NCBI GenBank assembly: GCA_015999745.1
Contig: JAECQP010000008.1
Coordinates: 21,361 to 85,360, forward strand
Length of the DNA stretch: 64,000 bases
Source: Sphingobacteriia bacterium
GTDB taxonomy: Bacteria > Bacteroidota > Bacteroidia > Chitinophagales > Chitinophagaceae
Reading direction: 5' to 3'
A model generated the notes under the pieces. That model did not search any database and was not told the origin of the DNA. It saw only the letters and a program-made list of their open reading frames with translations. Every line of letters starts with the position of its first letter. Positions within the stretch are counted from its first letter, which is position 1. Both the position numbers and the translations under genes were made by a program. Positions 38,900 to 49,032 of this stretch are shown piece after piece.

Positions 38900-40441
38900 A
38901 TGGATACAAGATCTTATTCGGTTAAGACCGGTTACCTCATTGTTATAGCCGCTGCTATTAAGCTGCTGGTTGCACCTTTGCTGGAACTTGGAATTGACGA
39001 AGTCTATTACTGGACATATGCTTTGAGGCCGGATTGGAGTCAGTTTGATCACCCGCCGATGGTGGGTTTCCTGATCCGCTTAACAACCCTCAATCTATGG
39101 TGGGCCAATGAGTTTACCTTCCGTTTAGGCAGTGTGCTCACTGCTGCGGGTTCTACCTGGATTCTGTTTAAACTGGGAAAACTGATTGCGAGCGAAAGAG
39201 CGGGTTGGTTCGCAGCGCTCCTTTACACCGCATCGGTATACACCGGTTTTATTGCCGGTTTTTTTATTTTGCCCGATACGCCACAAATGCTTTTCTGGAC
39301 AGCATCCCTGTACCTGATGGCCTACCTGTTGACGAAGCGGAACAAAGAAAAAGTACTTTCTGTGTGGATTTTGCTGGGCCTTATGATTGGCCTTGCCACC
39401 CTCAGCAAAGTACATGGATTATTTTTATGGGCTGGTTTTGGCCTATTCCTGCTGCTGAAAAGAACTTCCTGGCTGTTGAACTGGAGATTGTATACCGGCG
39501 GTTTTGTAACCCTTCTTTGCATCCTGCCCATTGTTTACTGGAACTGGGAGAACGATTTCATTACCTACAAGTTTCATTCGGAGCGTGTAACGCATACGGG
39601 CCTGCAATGGGAATCCCTGGTGAGAGAAATTGGCGGGGAATTTGCCTACCAAAACCCGGTGGTATATGTTTTATTGCTGTTGTCGGTATTTGCATTACTC
39701 ACCAACAAGATCAGGTTTAATCAGCGAAGAACCGGTATATGGCTGTTTTGCATGAGCATACCCATGATCCTCGTATTTTGGGGCGTGTCGTTGTTCAATC
39801 CTACATTGCCACACTGGAGCGGGCCGGCATTTATCCCCTTGTTTTTAATCGGGGCCCTGTACCTGGAAAAAATGACCACCACTGTTTTTCCGGAGTGGAT
39901 CAAGATCTCCTTAACATTGGTGGGCGTTGTATTGGTTGCTGCCGTTGCGTTGGTAAATTATTCGCCGGTGAATTTCGGAAGCCAGGAAAAAGAAAATTAC
40001 GGGGAGTATTGCCCTACACTCGATTTATCCGGCTGGTCTGATCTCGGCAAAGCATTCACGGAAATTGTTCGAAAAGATCAGGCGAACAACACCATGCAAC
40101 CGGGCGCCTCCCTGCTGGTGAATAAATACTTCCCCGGCGGGCATATAGCGTTTTATGTTTCCAGGCCGTCGGGCCTTCCTGTAATTGGAGTAGGGTCACT
40201 GCAGGACCTGCATATTTTTGCATGGCTCAACAAAGACCGGCCTCCGCTTAAACTTGGCGCTGATGCTTATTGTATTGTTCCTTCCAATTTTCCTTTAAAC
40301 GTTTCCGACACTTACGGGACATTTTTCACTACGATTCTTCCGCCTGTGGAATTGAAGCAGGTTAGAAACGGGGGAGTGGTGAGATACTTTTACATCTATC
40401 GCTTAAAGAATTGCAGAAAAGTTCCGGCCCCGTTGCTGTAA
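38900..40441 (+). CDS. GT39/ArnT-like membrane glycosyltransferase
   Basis: 'DEVYYWTYALRPDWSQFDHPPMVGFLIRL' GT39 motif; multiple TM helices. Confidence 0.85.
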   Translation: MDTRSYSVKTGYLIVIAAAIKLLVAPLLELGIDEVYYWTYALRPDWSQFDHPPMVGFLIRLTTLNLWWANEFTFRLGSVLTAAGSTWILFKLGKLIASERAGWFAALLYTASVYTGFIAGFFILPDTPQMLFWTASLYLMAYLLTKRNKEKVLSVWILLGLMIGLATLSKVHGLFLWAGFGLFLLLKRTSWLLNWRLYTGGFVTLLCILPIVYWNWENDFITYKFHSERVTHTGLQWESLVREIGGEFAYQNPVVYVLLLLSVFALLTNKIRFNQRRTGIWLFCMSIPMILVFWGVSLFNPTLPHWSGPAFIPLFLIGALYLEKMTTTVFPEWIKISLTLVGVVLVAAVALVNYSPVNFGSQEKENYGEYCPTLDLSGWSDLGKAFTEIVRKDQANNTMQPGASLLVNKYFPGGHIAFYVSRPSGLPVIGVGSLQDLHIFAWLNKDRPPLKLGADAYCIVPSNFPLNVSDTYGTFFTTILPPVELKQVRNGGVVRYFYIYRLKNCRKVPAPLL

Positions 40442-40478
40442 GAATGTGCTGCCGTAAGTAATTCGCTTCCTTCAATCA

Positions 40479-43400
40479 TTATTGTTTTCTGGCACTGTCT
40501 GCCACCGGTGTGGCTAGTTCAATCGGCTCCTGCCTTGTACCAAACAGGCTTTCAAAATCCTGTCTGTAAGAAATACTTGCACCCTGGCGGTTTCTTCTTC
40601 CAAAGTTGGCACCACTGATATCGAGGCTGTTTTTACTGAAAATGATGGCGCGGAGTTTTCTGTCCTTCGACAATACAATTTCAATATTCAGATCGGGCAG
40701 CCACTGAAAGTTTCCGCTTTGTACAGAGGAGCTGTTGCCCAGGTTGAAATCGAGGTCACCGCCAAATGTTACGGTTACATTGTTGTTGAAGAAACTTCGG
40801 CCCACTTTAAAATTAACCCTTGAACGGTCGAGCCTGTTGCTGTTGGCCTGTACACTGGTACCATCTGTTCCGAATATACTGGAGCTGCTGTATAAGGAGG
40901 CTCCGAGGTCAAACCGCAGGCTCTTGTCACGGGTGATTTTATACAGCAGGTTGGATACCGCTTTGTTTACTTCCTTGGTAAGGATCTGTGAAAGGCTGTT
41001 GATGCCGATGGAACTGAATGAATAAGGGTTGCTGCCGGTTGTAATGCTGGTTTCTCCGGGAGGTGCAAATGAATTAAACACAATCAGGAAGGATACCTGC
41101 TTGAGCATTTCGTTCTCATCCTTCTGAATCCTGGCCAGGAATTGCGCAAATTCATTGTCGTTCTTGATCGGACTTCCCTGTGGAAAGTCTAGCCGGAAAG
41201 TGATGTCGGGCTTGCTGAGTTGGTTGCGGAGAGATGCGATCACATATACATCACCCCTGTATCCTTTCACTAAACCACTGAATGTATTTTTGCCAATCAG
41301 GTCGGCCAGCGAAACCCGTTCCGCTGTGTAAAGGGCATCCACATTCAGTTCTGCCTTGTATGGATCTCCGTTCCATTCTATATAGCTGCCGGCATTGGGC
41401 ATCAGGTCAAATGGTTTCTTCAGAAGCGATTGAAAGTTGAAATCGTATTTACCCCGTTCAATATTGTACCGGCCCTTGATGGTTAAGGGGTCGATGGTAC
41501 CGGCCTTAATACGCAGCCGGCCATTGCCTACTGCCTTGATCACATCCCCCGTGAGCTCGTCCAGTATCACATCAATCTGTACCTTATTATTGGCCGTAAT
41601 ATCCAGGTCTACACTGAGATTGAAATTGCTTTTCGCTTTAACCTGCTCCATCTCGGTCCCGTACTCCTTAAACACAATGAAGTCGGCAGCGCCGCTTTCC
41701 CTGCTTTCTGAGTTGGGAATGGTAATATGAGAACTATCGTTTGATTCTGCAGTAATCACCATCTTGCAGCCGGTTTCCGGCCCTTTGAAGCTCATACTGG
41801 CTTTGCCAATGGCCTTTCCATAGAACTGCTGGTTGTCTGTGGCTTTGGTGTCTATCAGCAACAGCTTGTCGGTAGAGAGGTCAAAGTCGAACACCATGTT
41901 CTTAAAGTTCTTCTCATAGAGTTTGCCGGCTACGGTACCCTTGTTCTTATACTGGTCATAAATGGCGAATCTGCCGAAATCAATCCCGTCTTTCCGGAAG
42001 CGGATCATTGCCGAGTCGATCGTGTAGTATACCTGGGTATAGTCTACTTTCAACCCTCCTTTTCTAAACTGGATATCTCCTAAAAGATCGGGCTTATTGA
42101 GGTCTCCGCTGATGGTAAGTGCACCGGTAGCTTCACCAGATAAATTGCTGAAGATCCCTTCCAGGAACTGTTCCACAATGCCTATATGCGATCTGTTGAG
42201 CTCGATGGTGGTGGTGAAAGATTGGCCGGTGGTGTCTTTGAGATTATAAGAACCATCTGCCGTAAAATTATAACCGGTATTGGGAGAGATCACTTTAAAT
42301 GGTATCATGCCGGTACTGCTTCTGTAACCCGCATTTACAAATACCACACCCACAGAATCCTGGTCCATTCTGAATTCCTCTGTTTTCAGTTCTGCATCGG
42401 CGGAGAAGTCGCCAAAGAAATTATAGAGATTGACGGAACCTGTTGTAAGCCCCTCCAGCCTTGGTTTTTTAATAAATAATGAAGTGATATCTCCCAGGAT
42501 CAGGTTCTTCATTTTCACCACCAGGTTATTGTAATTGCCTACACCATTCAGCCGGCCGGGCTCTACCGTAATTTCCTGGAATCCCTGTGTGAACCTAACG
42601 TTCTGTGCGTTCAGCAATTTTTTCCTGATCTCAATTAATCCGGATTTTTCAATATGCCAGGGTTTGTTGTTCAGTACAAAGGACGAAGGGCGGAACTGCA
42701 CTTTAACACCATCATCCAGGGTGTATACATCTGCATTCAGGGAGGCTTCGTTCAGCGCATTGGAAGCGCTGGTATTAATGGCTACCACAGAGTGATCTTT
42801 CCTGGAAGTAATATTGATGATCGAATTGGGCAGGCGCATACTGTCTCCAAGTTCAATGCTTTTAATAGTGGATGATACAGTAAGAGAATCGAAATCTCCT
42901 TTGCCGGTAAGGGAAAATCCTACCGCCGAATAGTTTTTGTACCTGCCATAAGGAACATAGGCGTCTACTTCCAGCTTGTTATTGCGGGTATCGATGGATC
43001 CGTTTACCATTACATCATTGAACCCTGAAATGTTCTTTACAAAGAGTTTGATATAGGGCTCAATATACAGACTGTTGGCGGCGAAAGTAAACTGCTGGTT
43101 TTTCGGCGTTGCTTTCAACGGTTTGATATAGGCAGGGTAGTAGTTGTAGAGAAAGGCCTGGAAGCTGGCGGGCAGTTCCATAATGCTGAACCTGCCTTTC
43201 ACTGTTGCATTAAAATCATTACTGCCGATGTGAAGCGTTTTTACAGAATCGCTGTAGGTAGAAGTCAGGTTCAATGAGTCGAACCGTACGGTGGTTTCAT
43301 TGCTCCTGATCTCACCATTGAGGAACTTGGCGGTACCGGTAAACTGGTCAATATCGCTTCCGGTAAAGTTTACGTCGAGCAGCCCCACTACCTGAATTTT

Positions 43401-45248
43401 ATCTTTCAGGAAATTCAGGGCCTGCAGGTCAGACTTGGACAGGTCTCCCACAATATTAAACAGGGGCTTTTCTTTGGAGAAGTCTACCTCCACGTCTGCC
43501 GTAAATCCAAGATTGGGATCATTGATCTCCAGTTCACCGTTGAAATATTTTTTCTGAACAGTTCCATTGGCAACGATATTGGTATACCGGTAGTTGTTGT
43601 ATTCAATAGAGGATGCTGTTCCGTTCAACTGTGTTTTCAGGCGATTGATATTAAAGCTGCTACCCGTAACCTTTCCTTTAAAGTCTACCAGTCCCAGCCC
43701 GTCTACGGAAAGGAATTTTCCTGCATTAAAGCGGATGGCTTCCAGGTTACCCGCATAAACAGGCTCACCGTATTTCGGAAGTTTCAGGCTGATGTCGGCC
43801 CTCAGCCCGCCCAGTTTGGTAGAAAGGAGTCCCGCAGTTCTGAAGTTATGAATCGTGCCATTGTAATTGCCCCTGTATAAAACCTGGCCAAGCGCTGCCA
43901 GGTTGGGTTGCTCCAGTCTGCCAAGCGCCGGAACAAATACGCTCAGATCGTATGCACTGGTATTGATACTGCCGTTGTTGAAGCTGATCACCGTTTTATC
44001 TATATCCGGCAATCCTTTCATGGCCAGTGTTCCGCTGATGGAAGTGGTACTGCCAACCCTGGCATTGAATCCGGTTAACTTAAAGTCGGTAACGGTACCT
44101 ATAAAGTTTCCACTCACGATGGCTTCCTTTTTCCAGGATTTCAGCCCGGGGGCAAAATAGGCAATATCATCGCTGCTGATGCTTGAATAGTTGAACCGGG
44201 CCACCATGACCACGCTGTCTGTGTAGGCACTAAAATCCTCGTTGAAGTTGTTGAACTTCATGGCGTAATAGTTGGTAAGCCGGCTTTTATTGGTTTGCAG
44301 ATCCAGGTCGGCCAGTTCCATGATCTGCGGCGTTAGTTTAAAATTGGCTTTCAGCTTTTTCAACTCCAGTCCGCAACGGTCTTTGGCAGAAAGATGAACC
44401 AGTGCGGTAAGCGTATCTTTCTGAAACCGGAAACGGTTGATGGATCCGCTCAGTTTGGAGAGGCGGATATGCGAACCGTCAAATCCCCGGAAAGGTTTTT
44501 TGAGGTTGCCCTCAATATTCAGCGCCCCGTTGATCAGTTGTATGCGCTGCACTTTCAGCGCTATTCCTCCGGCATTGTAATAGAGCCCGGTATCTGCAGC
44601 AGGCGGTGTTTTTTTCTTCAGATGAGCCGGACGCAGCGGCGCCAGGCTGTATAGGTTTATCTGTGGTTTATTCAACACCACAGAACCGATGTTAAAGACG
44701 TTGTTCTTCAGATCCACTTTGTCTGCATCCAACACCATACTTACCATGCGGGCGTCAATGATATCCCCGGTCCAGCGATCATTCTTCAGAAAATGGATAT
44801 TCTTCAGGTCTATTTTCTTCAGGTCGAGGTCCAGTCCGCCTGTGGTGTCTTTTGTTTTGGGATTGGGGGAAGCAAAATAATCGGCAACGAACTGGTAATT
44901 CCAGGTAGAATCGGTCCGTTGCAGTTTTACCACAGCATCTTCCAGGCCAATATATTTGAGTACAGCTTTGTCTTTCAGAAAGAACCAGTCGGTAATTCTT
45001 ACTTTCAGCTGGCCGGCATATAACAGGGTATCCTTTTGCCGGTCCCTGATCAGGGTGCCTTCCATATTCAGTTTGTTGAACAGGGAAATACTCACATTGT
45101 TAATGCGTACCTCTGTGCCTAAGGATTTGGAAAGCCTGCCGGTGGCATACTGAACCAATAAGTTCTGCACATAGTCTGTTTGTATTGCAATAAATACCAT
45201 CAGGAGAATGGCAATAATGGTCAGAATGGTTCTACGTGCTATGGTCAA
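40479..45248 (-). CDS. TamB-like translocation/assembly module (DUF490)
   Basis: 1589 aa; N-terminal TM; AsmA/TamB beta-rich repeats; C-terminal 'PDITFRLDFPQGSPIKNDNEFAQFLARIQKDENEMLKQVSFLIVFNSF'. Confidence 0.9.
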   Translation of the reverse strand: MTIARRTILTIIAILLMVFIAIQTDYVQNLLVQYATGRLSKSLGTEVRINNVSISLFNKLNMEGTLIRDRQKDTLLYAGQLKVRITDWFFLKDKAVLKYIGLEDAVVKLQRTDSTWNYQFVADYFASPNPKTKDTTGGLDLDLKKIDLKNIHFLKNDRWTGDIIDARMVSMVLDADKVDLKNNVFNIGSVVLNKPQINLYSLAPLRPAHLKKKTPPAADTGLYYNAGGIALKVQRIQLINGALNIEGNLKKPFRGFDGSHIRLSKLSGSINRFRFQKDTLTALVHLSAKDRCGLELKKLKANFKLTPQIMELADLDLQTNKSRLTNYYAMKFNNFNEDFSAYTDSVVMVARFNYSSISSDDIAYFAPGLKSWKKEAIVSGNFIGTVTDFKLTGFNARVGSTTSISGTLAMKGLPDIDKTVISFNNGSINTSAYDLSVFVPALGRLEQPNLAALGQVLYRGNYNGTIHNFRTAGLLSTKLGGLRADISLKLPKYGEPVYAGNLEAIRFNAGKFLSVDGLGLVDFKGKVTGSSFNINRLKTQLNGTASSIEYNNYRYTNIVANGTVQKKYFNGELEINDPNLGFTADVEVDFSKEKPLFNIVGDLSKSDLQALNFLKDKIQVVGLLDVNFTGSDIDQFTGTAKFLNGEIRSNETTVRFDSLNLTSTYSDSVKTLHIGSNDFNATVKGRFSIMELPASFQAFLYNYYPAYIKPLKATPKNQQFTFAANSLYIEPYIKLFVKNISGFNDVMVNGSIDTRNNKLEVDAYVPYGRYKNYSAVGFSLTGKGDFDSLTVSSTIKSIELGDSMRLPNSIINITSRKDHSVVAINTSASNALNEASLNADVYTLDDGVKVQFRPSSFVLNNKPWHIEKSGLIEIRKKLLNAQNVRFTQGFQEITVEPGRLNGVGNYNNLVVKMKNLILGDITSLFIKKPRLEGLTTGSVNLYNFFGDFSADAELKTEEFRMDQDSVGVVFVNAGYRSSTGMIPFKVISPNTGYNFTADGSYNLKDTTGQSFTTTIELNRSHIGIVEQFLEGIFSNLSGEATGALTISGDLNKPDLLGDIQFRKGGLKVDYTQVYYTIDSAMIRFRKDGIDFGRFAIYDQYKNKGTVAGKLYEKNFKNMVFDFDLSTDKLLLIDTKATDNQQFYGKAIGKASMSFKGPETGCKMVITAESNDSSHITIPNSESRESGAADFIVFKEYGTEMEQVKAKSNFNLSVDLDITANNKVQIDVILDELTGDVIKAVGNGRLRIKAGTIDPLTIKGRYNIERGKYDFNFQSLLKKPFDLMPNAGSYIEWNGDPYKAELNVDALYTAERVSLADLIGKNTFSGLVKGYRGDVYVIASLRNQLSKPDITFRLDFPQGSPIKNDNEFAQFLARIQKDENEMLKQVSFLIVFNSFAPPGETSITTGSNPYSFSSIGINSLSQILTKEVNKAVSNLLYKITRDKSLRFDLGASLYSSSSIFGTDGTSVQANSNRLDRSRVNFKVGRSFFNNNVTVTFGGDLDFNLGNSSSVQSGNFQWLPDLNIEIVLSKDRKLRAIIFSKNSLDISGANFGRRNRQGASISYRQDFESLFGTRQEPIELATPVADSARKQ

Positions 45249-45351
45249 TATCCTGTTCAGTCAACTCAATTTATTATTGATAAAATTAATCAATCATGAT
45301 TGCAGGGCAAATACAATACCAAATAATCGGATGGATGGTGTTTTTCTGCAA

Positions 45352-46698
45352 TTAAAATTCAGGGTTAACGCCTGTATAGTTGGCCGGGCTGATGGCTTTC
45401 AGTTCTTTTTTCAGCGCTGCACTGATCTTGAGAGAATGGATGAATCCATGAATGGCGGCCTTGTCTATTTTAGCCTTGCCCCTTGTAAGGTCTTTCAACG
45501 CCTCATAAGGGTTGGGATAGTTCTCTCTGCGCAGAATGGTCTGTATGGCTTCTGCTACTACTGCCCAGTTATTATCGAGATCGGCCTTGATCGCAGCTTC
45601 GTTCAATATCAGCTTGGACAGCCCGTTCTGCAGCGACTGGATGGAAATGCTCACATGAGCCAGCGGAACGCCCATATTTCTTAAAACAGTGGAGTCGGTC
45701 AAATCCCTTTGCAGGCGGCTGATCGGAAGTTTGCCACTCAGGTGCTCCAGCAGCCCGTTGGCAATGCCCAGGTTCCCTTCTGCATTTTCAAAGTCGATGG
45801 GGTTTACTTTATGTGGCATGGCCGAAGAACCCACCTCGCCTTTTTTCGTCTGCTGTTTGAAATAATCCATGCTGATATAGGTCCAGAGATCACGGCAGAG
45901 ATCAATCAGGATATTGTTGATGCGTTTGATGGCGTCGAAATGCGCCGCCAGCGAATCATAATGTTCTATCTGCGTCGTAAACTGCATGCGCTGAAGCCCA
46001 AGCGTATCTTCAACAAACTGATTGCCCAGGGCTACCCAGTTGCGTTTGGGGAAGGCAACCTGATGTGCGTTGAAATTGCCGGTGGCTCCCCCGAATTTAG
46101 CAGCATAAGGAATGCTGCTGAAGAGTTCAATCTGGTTGTTGAGCCGCTCTACAAATACCATGATTTCCTTGCCCAGGCGGGTTGGAGATGCTGCCTGACC
46201 ATGTGTTCTTGCCAGCATGGGCACATCTTTCCATTGTGCTGCCAGCTGGTAAAGATTGTTCTCCAGGTTAATCACGGCCGGCAGGTATTCATGTTCCATG
46301 GCATGCTTCCAGCTCAGCGGAATGGCCGTGTTGTTGATGTCCTGGGAAGTGAGTCCGAAATGAATCCATTCTTTCAGGTTGCCGATCCCGGCTTCGTCTG
46401 CTTTCTCTTTCAGGAAGTATTCAACGGCTTTTACATCGTGATTGGTAACTGATTCTAATTTCTTGATTTTCAATGCATCCTCTATGCTAAATTCATCTAT
46501 TACTTTAGATAACTGAGCTCTTGCCTTTGCCGGTAGTTTGAAGAATTTCTGGTCGGCCAGAAAGAAGAAATACTCAATCTCCACCAATACCCTGTATTTA
46601 ATCAGGGCATACTCGGAGAAGTATTCGTCTAAATGGCTTGTTTTTTTTCTGTACCGGCCGTCGATAGGTGAGATGGCTGTAAGGTTGCTCAGTTCCAT
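45352..46698 (-). CDS. purB: Adenylosuccinate lyase
   Basis: 'LTAISPIDGRYRKKTSHLDEYFSEYALIKYRVLVEIEYF', 'SSAMPHKVNPIDFENAEGNLGIAN'. Confidence 0.97.
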   Translation of the reverse strand: MELSNLTAISPIDGRYRKKTSHLDEYFSEYALIKYRVLVEIEYFFFLADQKFFKLPAKARAQLSKVIDEFSIEDALKIKKLESVTNHDVKAVEYFLKEKADEAGIGNLKEWIHFGLTSQDINNTAIPLSWKHAMEHEYLPAVINLENNLYQLAAQWKDVPMLARTHGQAASPTRLGKEIMVFVERLNNQIELFSSIPYAAKFGGATGNFNAHQVAFPKRNWVALGNQFVEDTLGLQRMQFTTQIEHYDSLAAHFDAIKRINNILIDLCRDLWTYISMDYFKQQTKKGEVGSSAMPHKVNPIDFENAEGNLGIANGLLEHLSGKLPISRLQRDLTDSTVLRNMGVPLAHVSISIQSLQNGLSKLILNEAAIKADLDNNWAVVAEAIQTILRRENYPNPYEALKDLTRGKAKIDKAAIHGFIHSLKISAALKKELKAISPANYTGVNPEF

Positions 46699-46736
46699 AT
46701 TGTCTTAATTCGTTTCTTTGCACAAAAGTAGCTGAA

Positions 46737-47483
46737 TTGAACAAGAGTATAAGAGTTGGAGCGGTAAGTTATTTGAACACGTTACCTTTTTTATTGGGCA
46801 TAAAAAGATCTGCCGGGTTGATGGAAAGAATCACCTTAACCGAAGAATATCCTGCAAAACTTGCAGCGCAACTGATCAGCGATGAGATTGATGTCGGCCT
46901 GATTCCCGTAGCCATGATTCCCCGGCTGAAAGAAGCGTATATCATTGGTGATTACTGTATCGGCACCGAAGGCGAAGTGGCTTCTGTGGCCCTGTTCAGT
47001 GAGGTGCCGATGGAACGGATTGAAACCGTTATACTGGATTATCAGAGCAGAACTTCTGTAAACCTGGCCAGGGTGCTGCTAAAGGAATACTGGAAAAAAG
47101 AAGTGGCGCTGGAAGAGGCTACCCTCAATTTCAGAGACAAGATCAGGGGCACTACTGCTGCGGTTGTGATTGGCGACCGCGCACTGGAACAGATCTCCAT
47201 GTCTGCCTATATGTACGATCTGGGCGCTGCCTGGAAAGCGCATACGGGTTTGCCCTTTGTGTTTGCCGCATGGGTAGCCAATAAGCAATTGGATGAAGGG
47301 TTTAATGATGCCTTCAATAAAGCCAATGCCTATGGTGTAAGTCACATAGAGGAAGTGCTGTTAAGCCAGAACTACCCTGTGTACGACCTGAAAAAATACT
47401 ATACCGAAAACCTCAGTTATTCCTTAACCGATGAAAAACGGAAAGGACTTGCACTGTTCCTGGAAAAACTGAAGCAATTATAA
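46737..47483 (+). CDS. mqnA: Menaquinone biosynthesis protein MqnA (chorismate dehydratase)
   Basis: 'IRVGAVSYLNTLPFLLGI', 'DVGLIPVAMIPRL', 'LDYQSRTSVNLARVLLKEYW'; TTG start. Confidence 0.88.
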   Translation: MNKSIRVGAVSYLNTLPFLLGIKRSAGLMERITLTEEYPAKLAAQLISDEIDVGLIPVAMIPRLKEAYIIGDYCIGTEGEVASVALFSEVPMERIETVILDYQSRTSVNLARVLLKEYWKKEVALEEATLNFRDKIRGTTAAVVIGDRALEQISMSAYMYDLGAAWKAHTGLPFVFAAWVANKQLDEGFNDAFNKANAYGVSHIEEVLLSQNYPVYDLKKYYTENLSYSLTDEKRKGLALFLEKLKQL

Positions 47484-47499
47484 ATCCCCTTTCATCCGC

Positions 47500-48282
47500 A
47501 TGACCGGCATTACCGTAATCACCATTTGTTTTAATAACCTGAAAGATCTGCAGAAGACCTGTGCTTCTGTTGACGGTCAGGAACGGAAGCCGGATGAGCA
47601 CTGGATCATCAATGGTTCCAGTACAGCGGAGATTGCCCGTTGGCTGGAAGAAACTCCGCAGCCTTCTTACCGCAGATGGCTGAATGAAAGAGACAATGGT
47701 ATTGCTGATGCCTTCAACAAAGGAATTATGCGGGCCGGCTATTCCGTAATCCATTTGCTGCATGCCGGTGATACCTATGCCTCCGAACAGGTGATTCATA
47801 TTGTTTACCGGTATTTCACCGATCATCCGGGCAAAGCATGGATCAGCGGAAACATCCGTATTGTAAGGGGAGGCGAACCGGTGACTGTAGGCAAACCCTT
47901 TGATAAAAAGAAACTCTACCGGGGTATGCGCAGTGTGGCGCATCCTACCTGGTTTGTAAAGAAAGCGGTTTACGACCGCGCGGGGCTGTTTAATACCAGT
48001 CTGAAGATCGGGATGGATTATGATCTGATGTGCAGGATCTTCAACGAGCCTTATGGTTATATCAATGAAACCCTTGCCGTATTTGATGATACGGGGATCA
48101 GTACCACCAATTACCTGGCCTCACTGAAAGAAAATATTCAGGTATACGAATCGCATTTCGGTTATTCCATCCTTTGCCGTTTATGGCAGTTCAGGTTGAA
48201 AATCCTGCACCTGCTTTTAGAAACTCCCTTTGGTAAATGGTTGTTCCGCATCAAAAAAAAGCTTGGGCTGGCCAATGTCTAA
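47500..48282 (+). CDS. Glycosyltransferase family 2
   Basis: 'ITVITICFNNLKDLQKTCASVDGQ...NERDNGIADAFNKGI', 'HPTWFVKKAVYDRAGLFNTSLKIGMDYDLMCR'. Confidence 0.92.
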   Translation: MTGITVITICFNNLKDLQKTCASVDGQERKPDEHWIINGSSTAEIARWLEETPQPSYRRWLNERDNGIADAFNKGIMRAGYSVIHLLHAGDTYASEQVIHIVYRYFTDHPGKAWISGNIRIVRGGEPVTVGKPFDKKKLYRGMRSVAHPTWFVKKAVYDRAGLFNTSLKIGMDYDLMCRIFNEPYGYINETLAVFDDTGISTTNYLASLKENIQVYESHFGYSILCRLWQFRLKILHLLLETPFGKWLFRIKKKLGLANV

Positions 48283-49025
48283 AACTTCACGGCAGACCTT
48301 CCGGTTTCGTCCATCCTGTGCAGCAGTAAAGGGATATGGTTATTGCTCAGGTATTCATCTACCGCCTTTTTGGATCCTTTCCAAAAGCCATAGTCGTCAA
48401 TAATCAATACGCCTTTGGACACCAGTTTGGGATAGAGATGTTCCATCTCATGTTTGGTAGACTCATACCAGTCTGTATCGAGCCTGAGCAGGGCAATTTC
48501 GCTGGAAATGGTTTGAGGAATGGTCTTTAAAACATCTCCTTCCACAAAATGGACCAGGTTAGACGGATAACTGGTTCGCGCAATATTGGCTTTCACTTCG
48601 TTGAGGCCGGAATAAGCCCATACGGAACTTTCCGTTTTAATGGCCGCGTCTTGCTTTAGTTGTGTTGCTGCATCCCGGTTGAGCTGATCCACGTCGTTTT
48701 CCGTAGGGGCCGTCATACCGGCGTACGTGTCGTACAGGTATAAATGGCGGTCGGCTGCTCCCAGGTATTTCAGGGTTTCCGCTACGGCCATCATACTGCC
48801 GCCCTTCCATACGCCGCATTCGACAATGTCTCCGGGAATATGGTTGTCCACTACATACTTTATACTCTCAATCAAACCGTACAAACGCGCTTCGCTGGTC
48901 ATGGTGTACGGACGCACTTTCCGGATGATCTCTTTGTGCATGTCTTCAAAATCTCCGGGGAATGCCTGTTCCTGTATGTCTAGTCCGAATAATGTTTTAA
49001 GTGCGCTGACTGGTTTGAATTTCAT
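48279..49025 (-). CDS. TylF/MycF family methyltransferase
   Basis: 'VECGVWKGGSMMAVAETL...LYDTYAGM', 'LLRLDTDWYESTKHEMEHLYPKLVSKGVLIIDDYG'. Confidence 0.9.
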   Translation of the reverse strand: MKFKPVSALKTLFGLDIQEQAFPGDFEDMHKEIIRKVRPYTMTSEARLYGLIESIKYVVDNHIPGDIVECGVWKGGSMMAVAETLKYLGAADRHLYLYDTYAGMTAPTENDVDQLNRDAATQLKQDAAIKTESSVWAYSGLNEVKANIARTSYPSNLVHFVEGDVLKTIPQTISSEIALLRLDTDWYESTKHEMEHLYPKLVSKGVLIIDDYGFWKGSKKAVDEYLSNNHIPLLLHRMDETGRSAVKF

Positions 49026-49032
49026 AGCTGAA

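Noticed and set aside
37995-38909. 304-aa minus-strand ORF across carA/aroQ
   Set aside because: Spans two well-supported genes on the opposite strand with no recognisable motifs.
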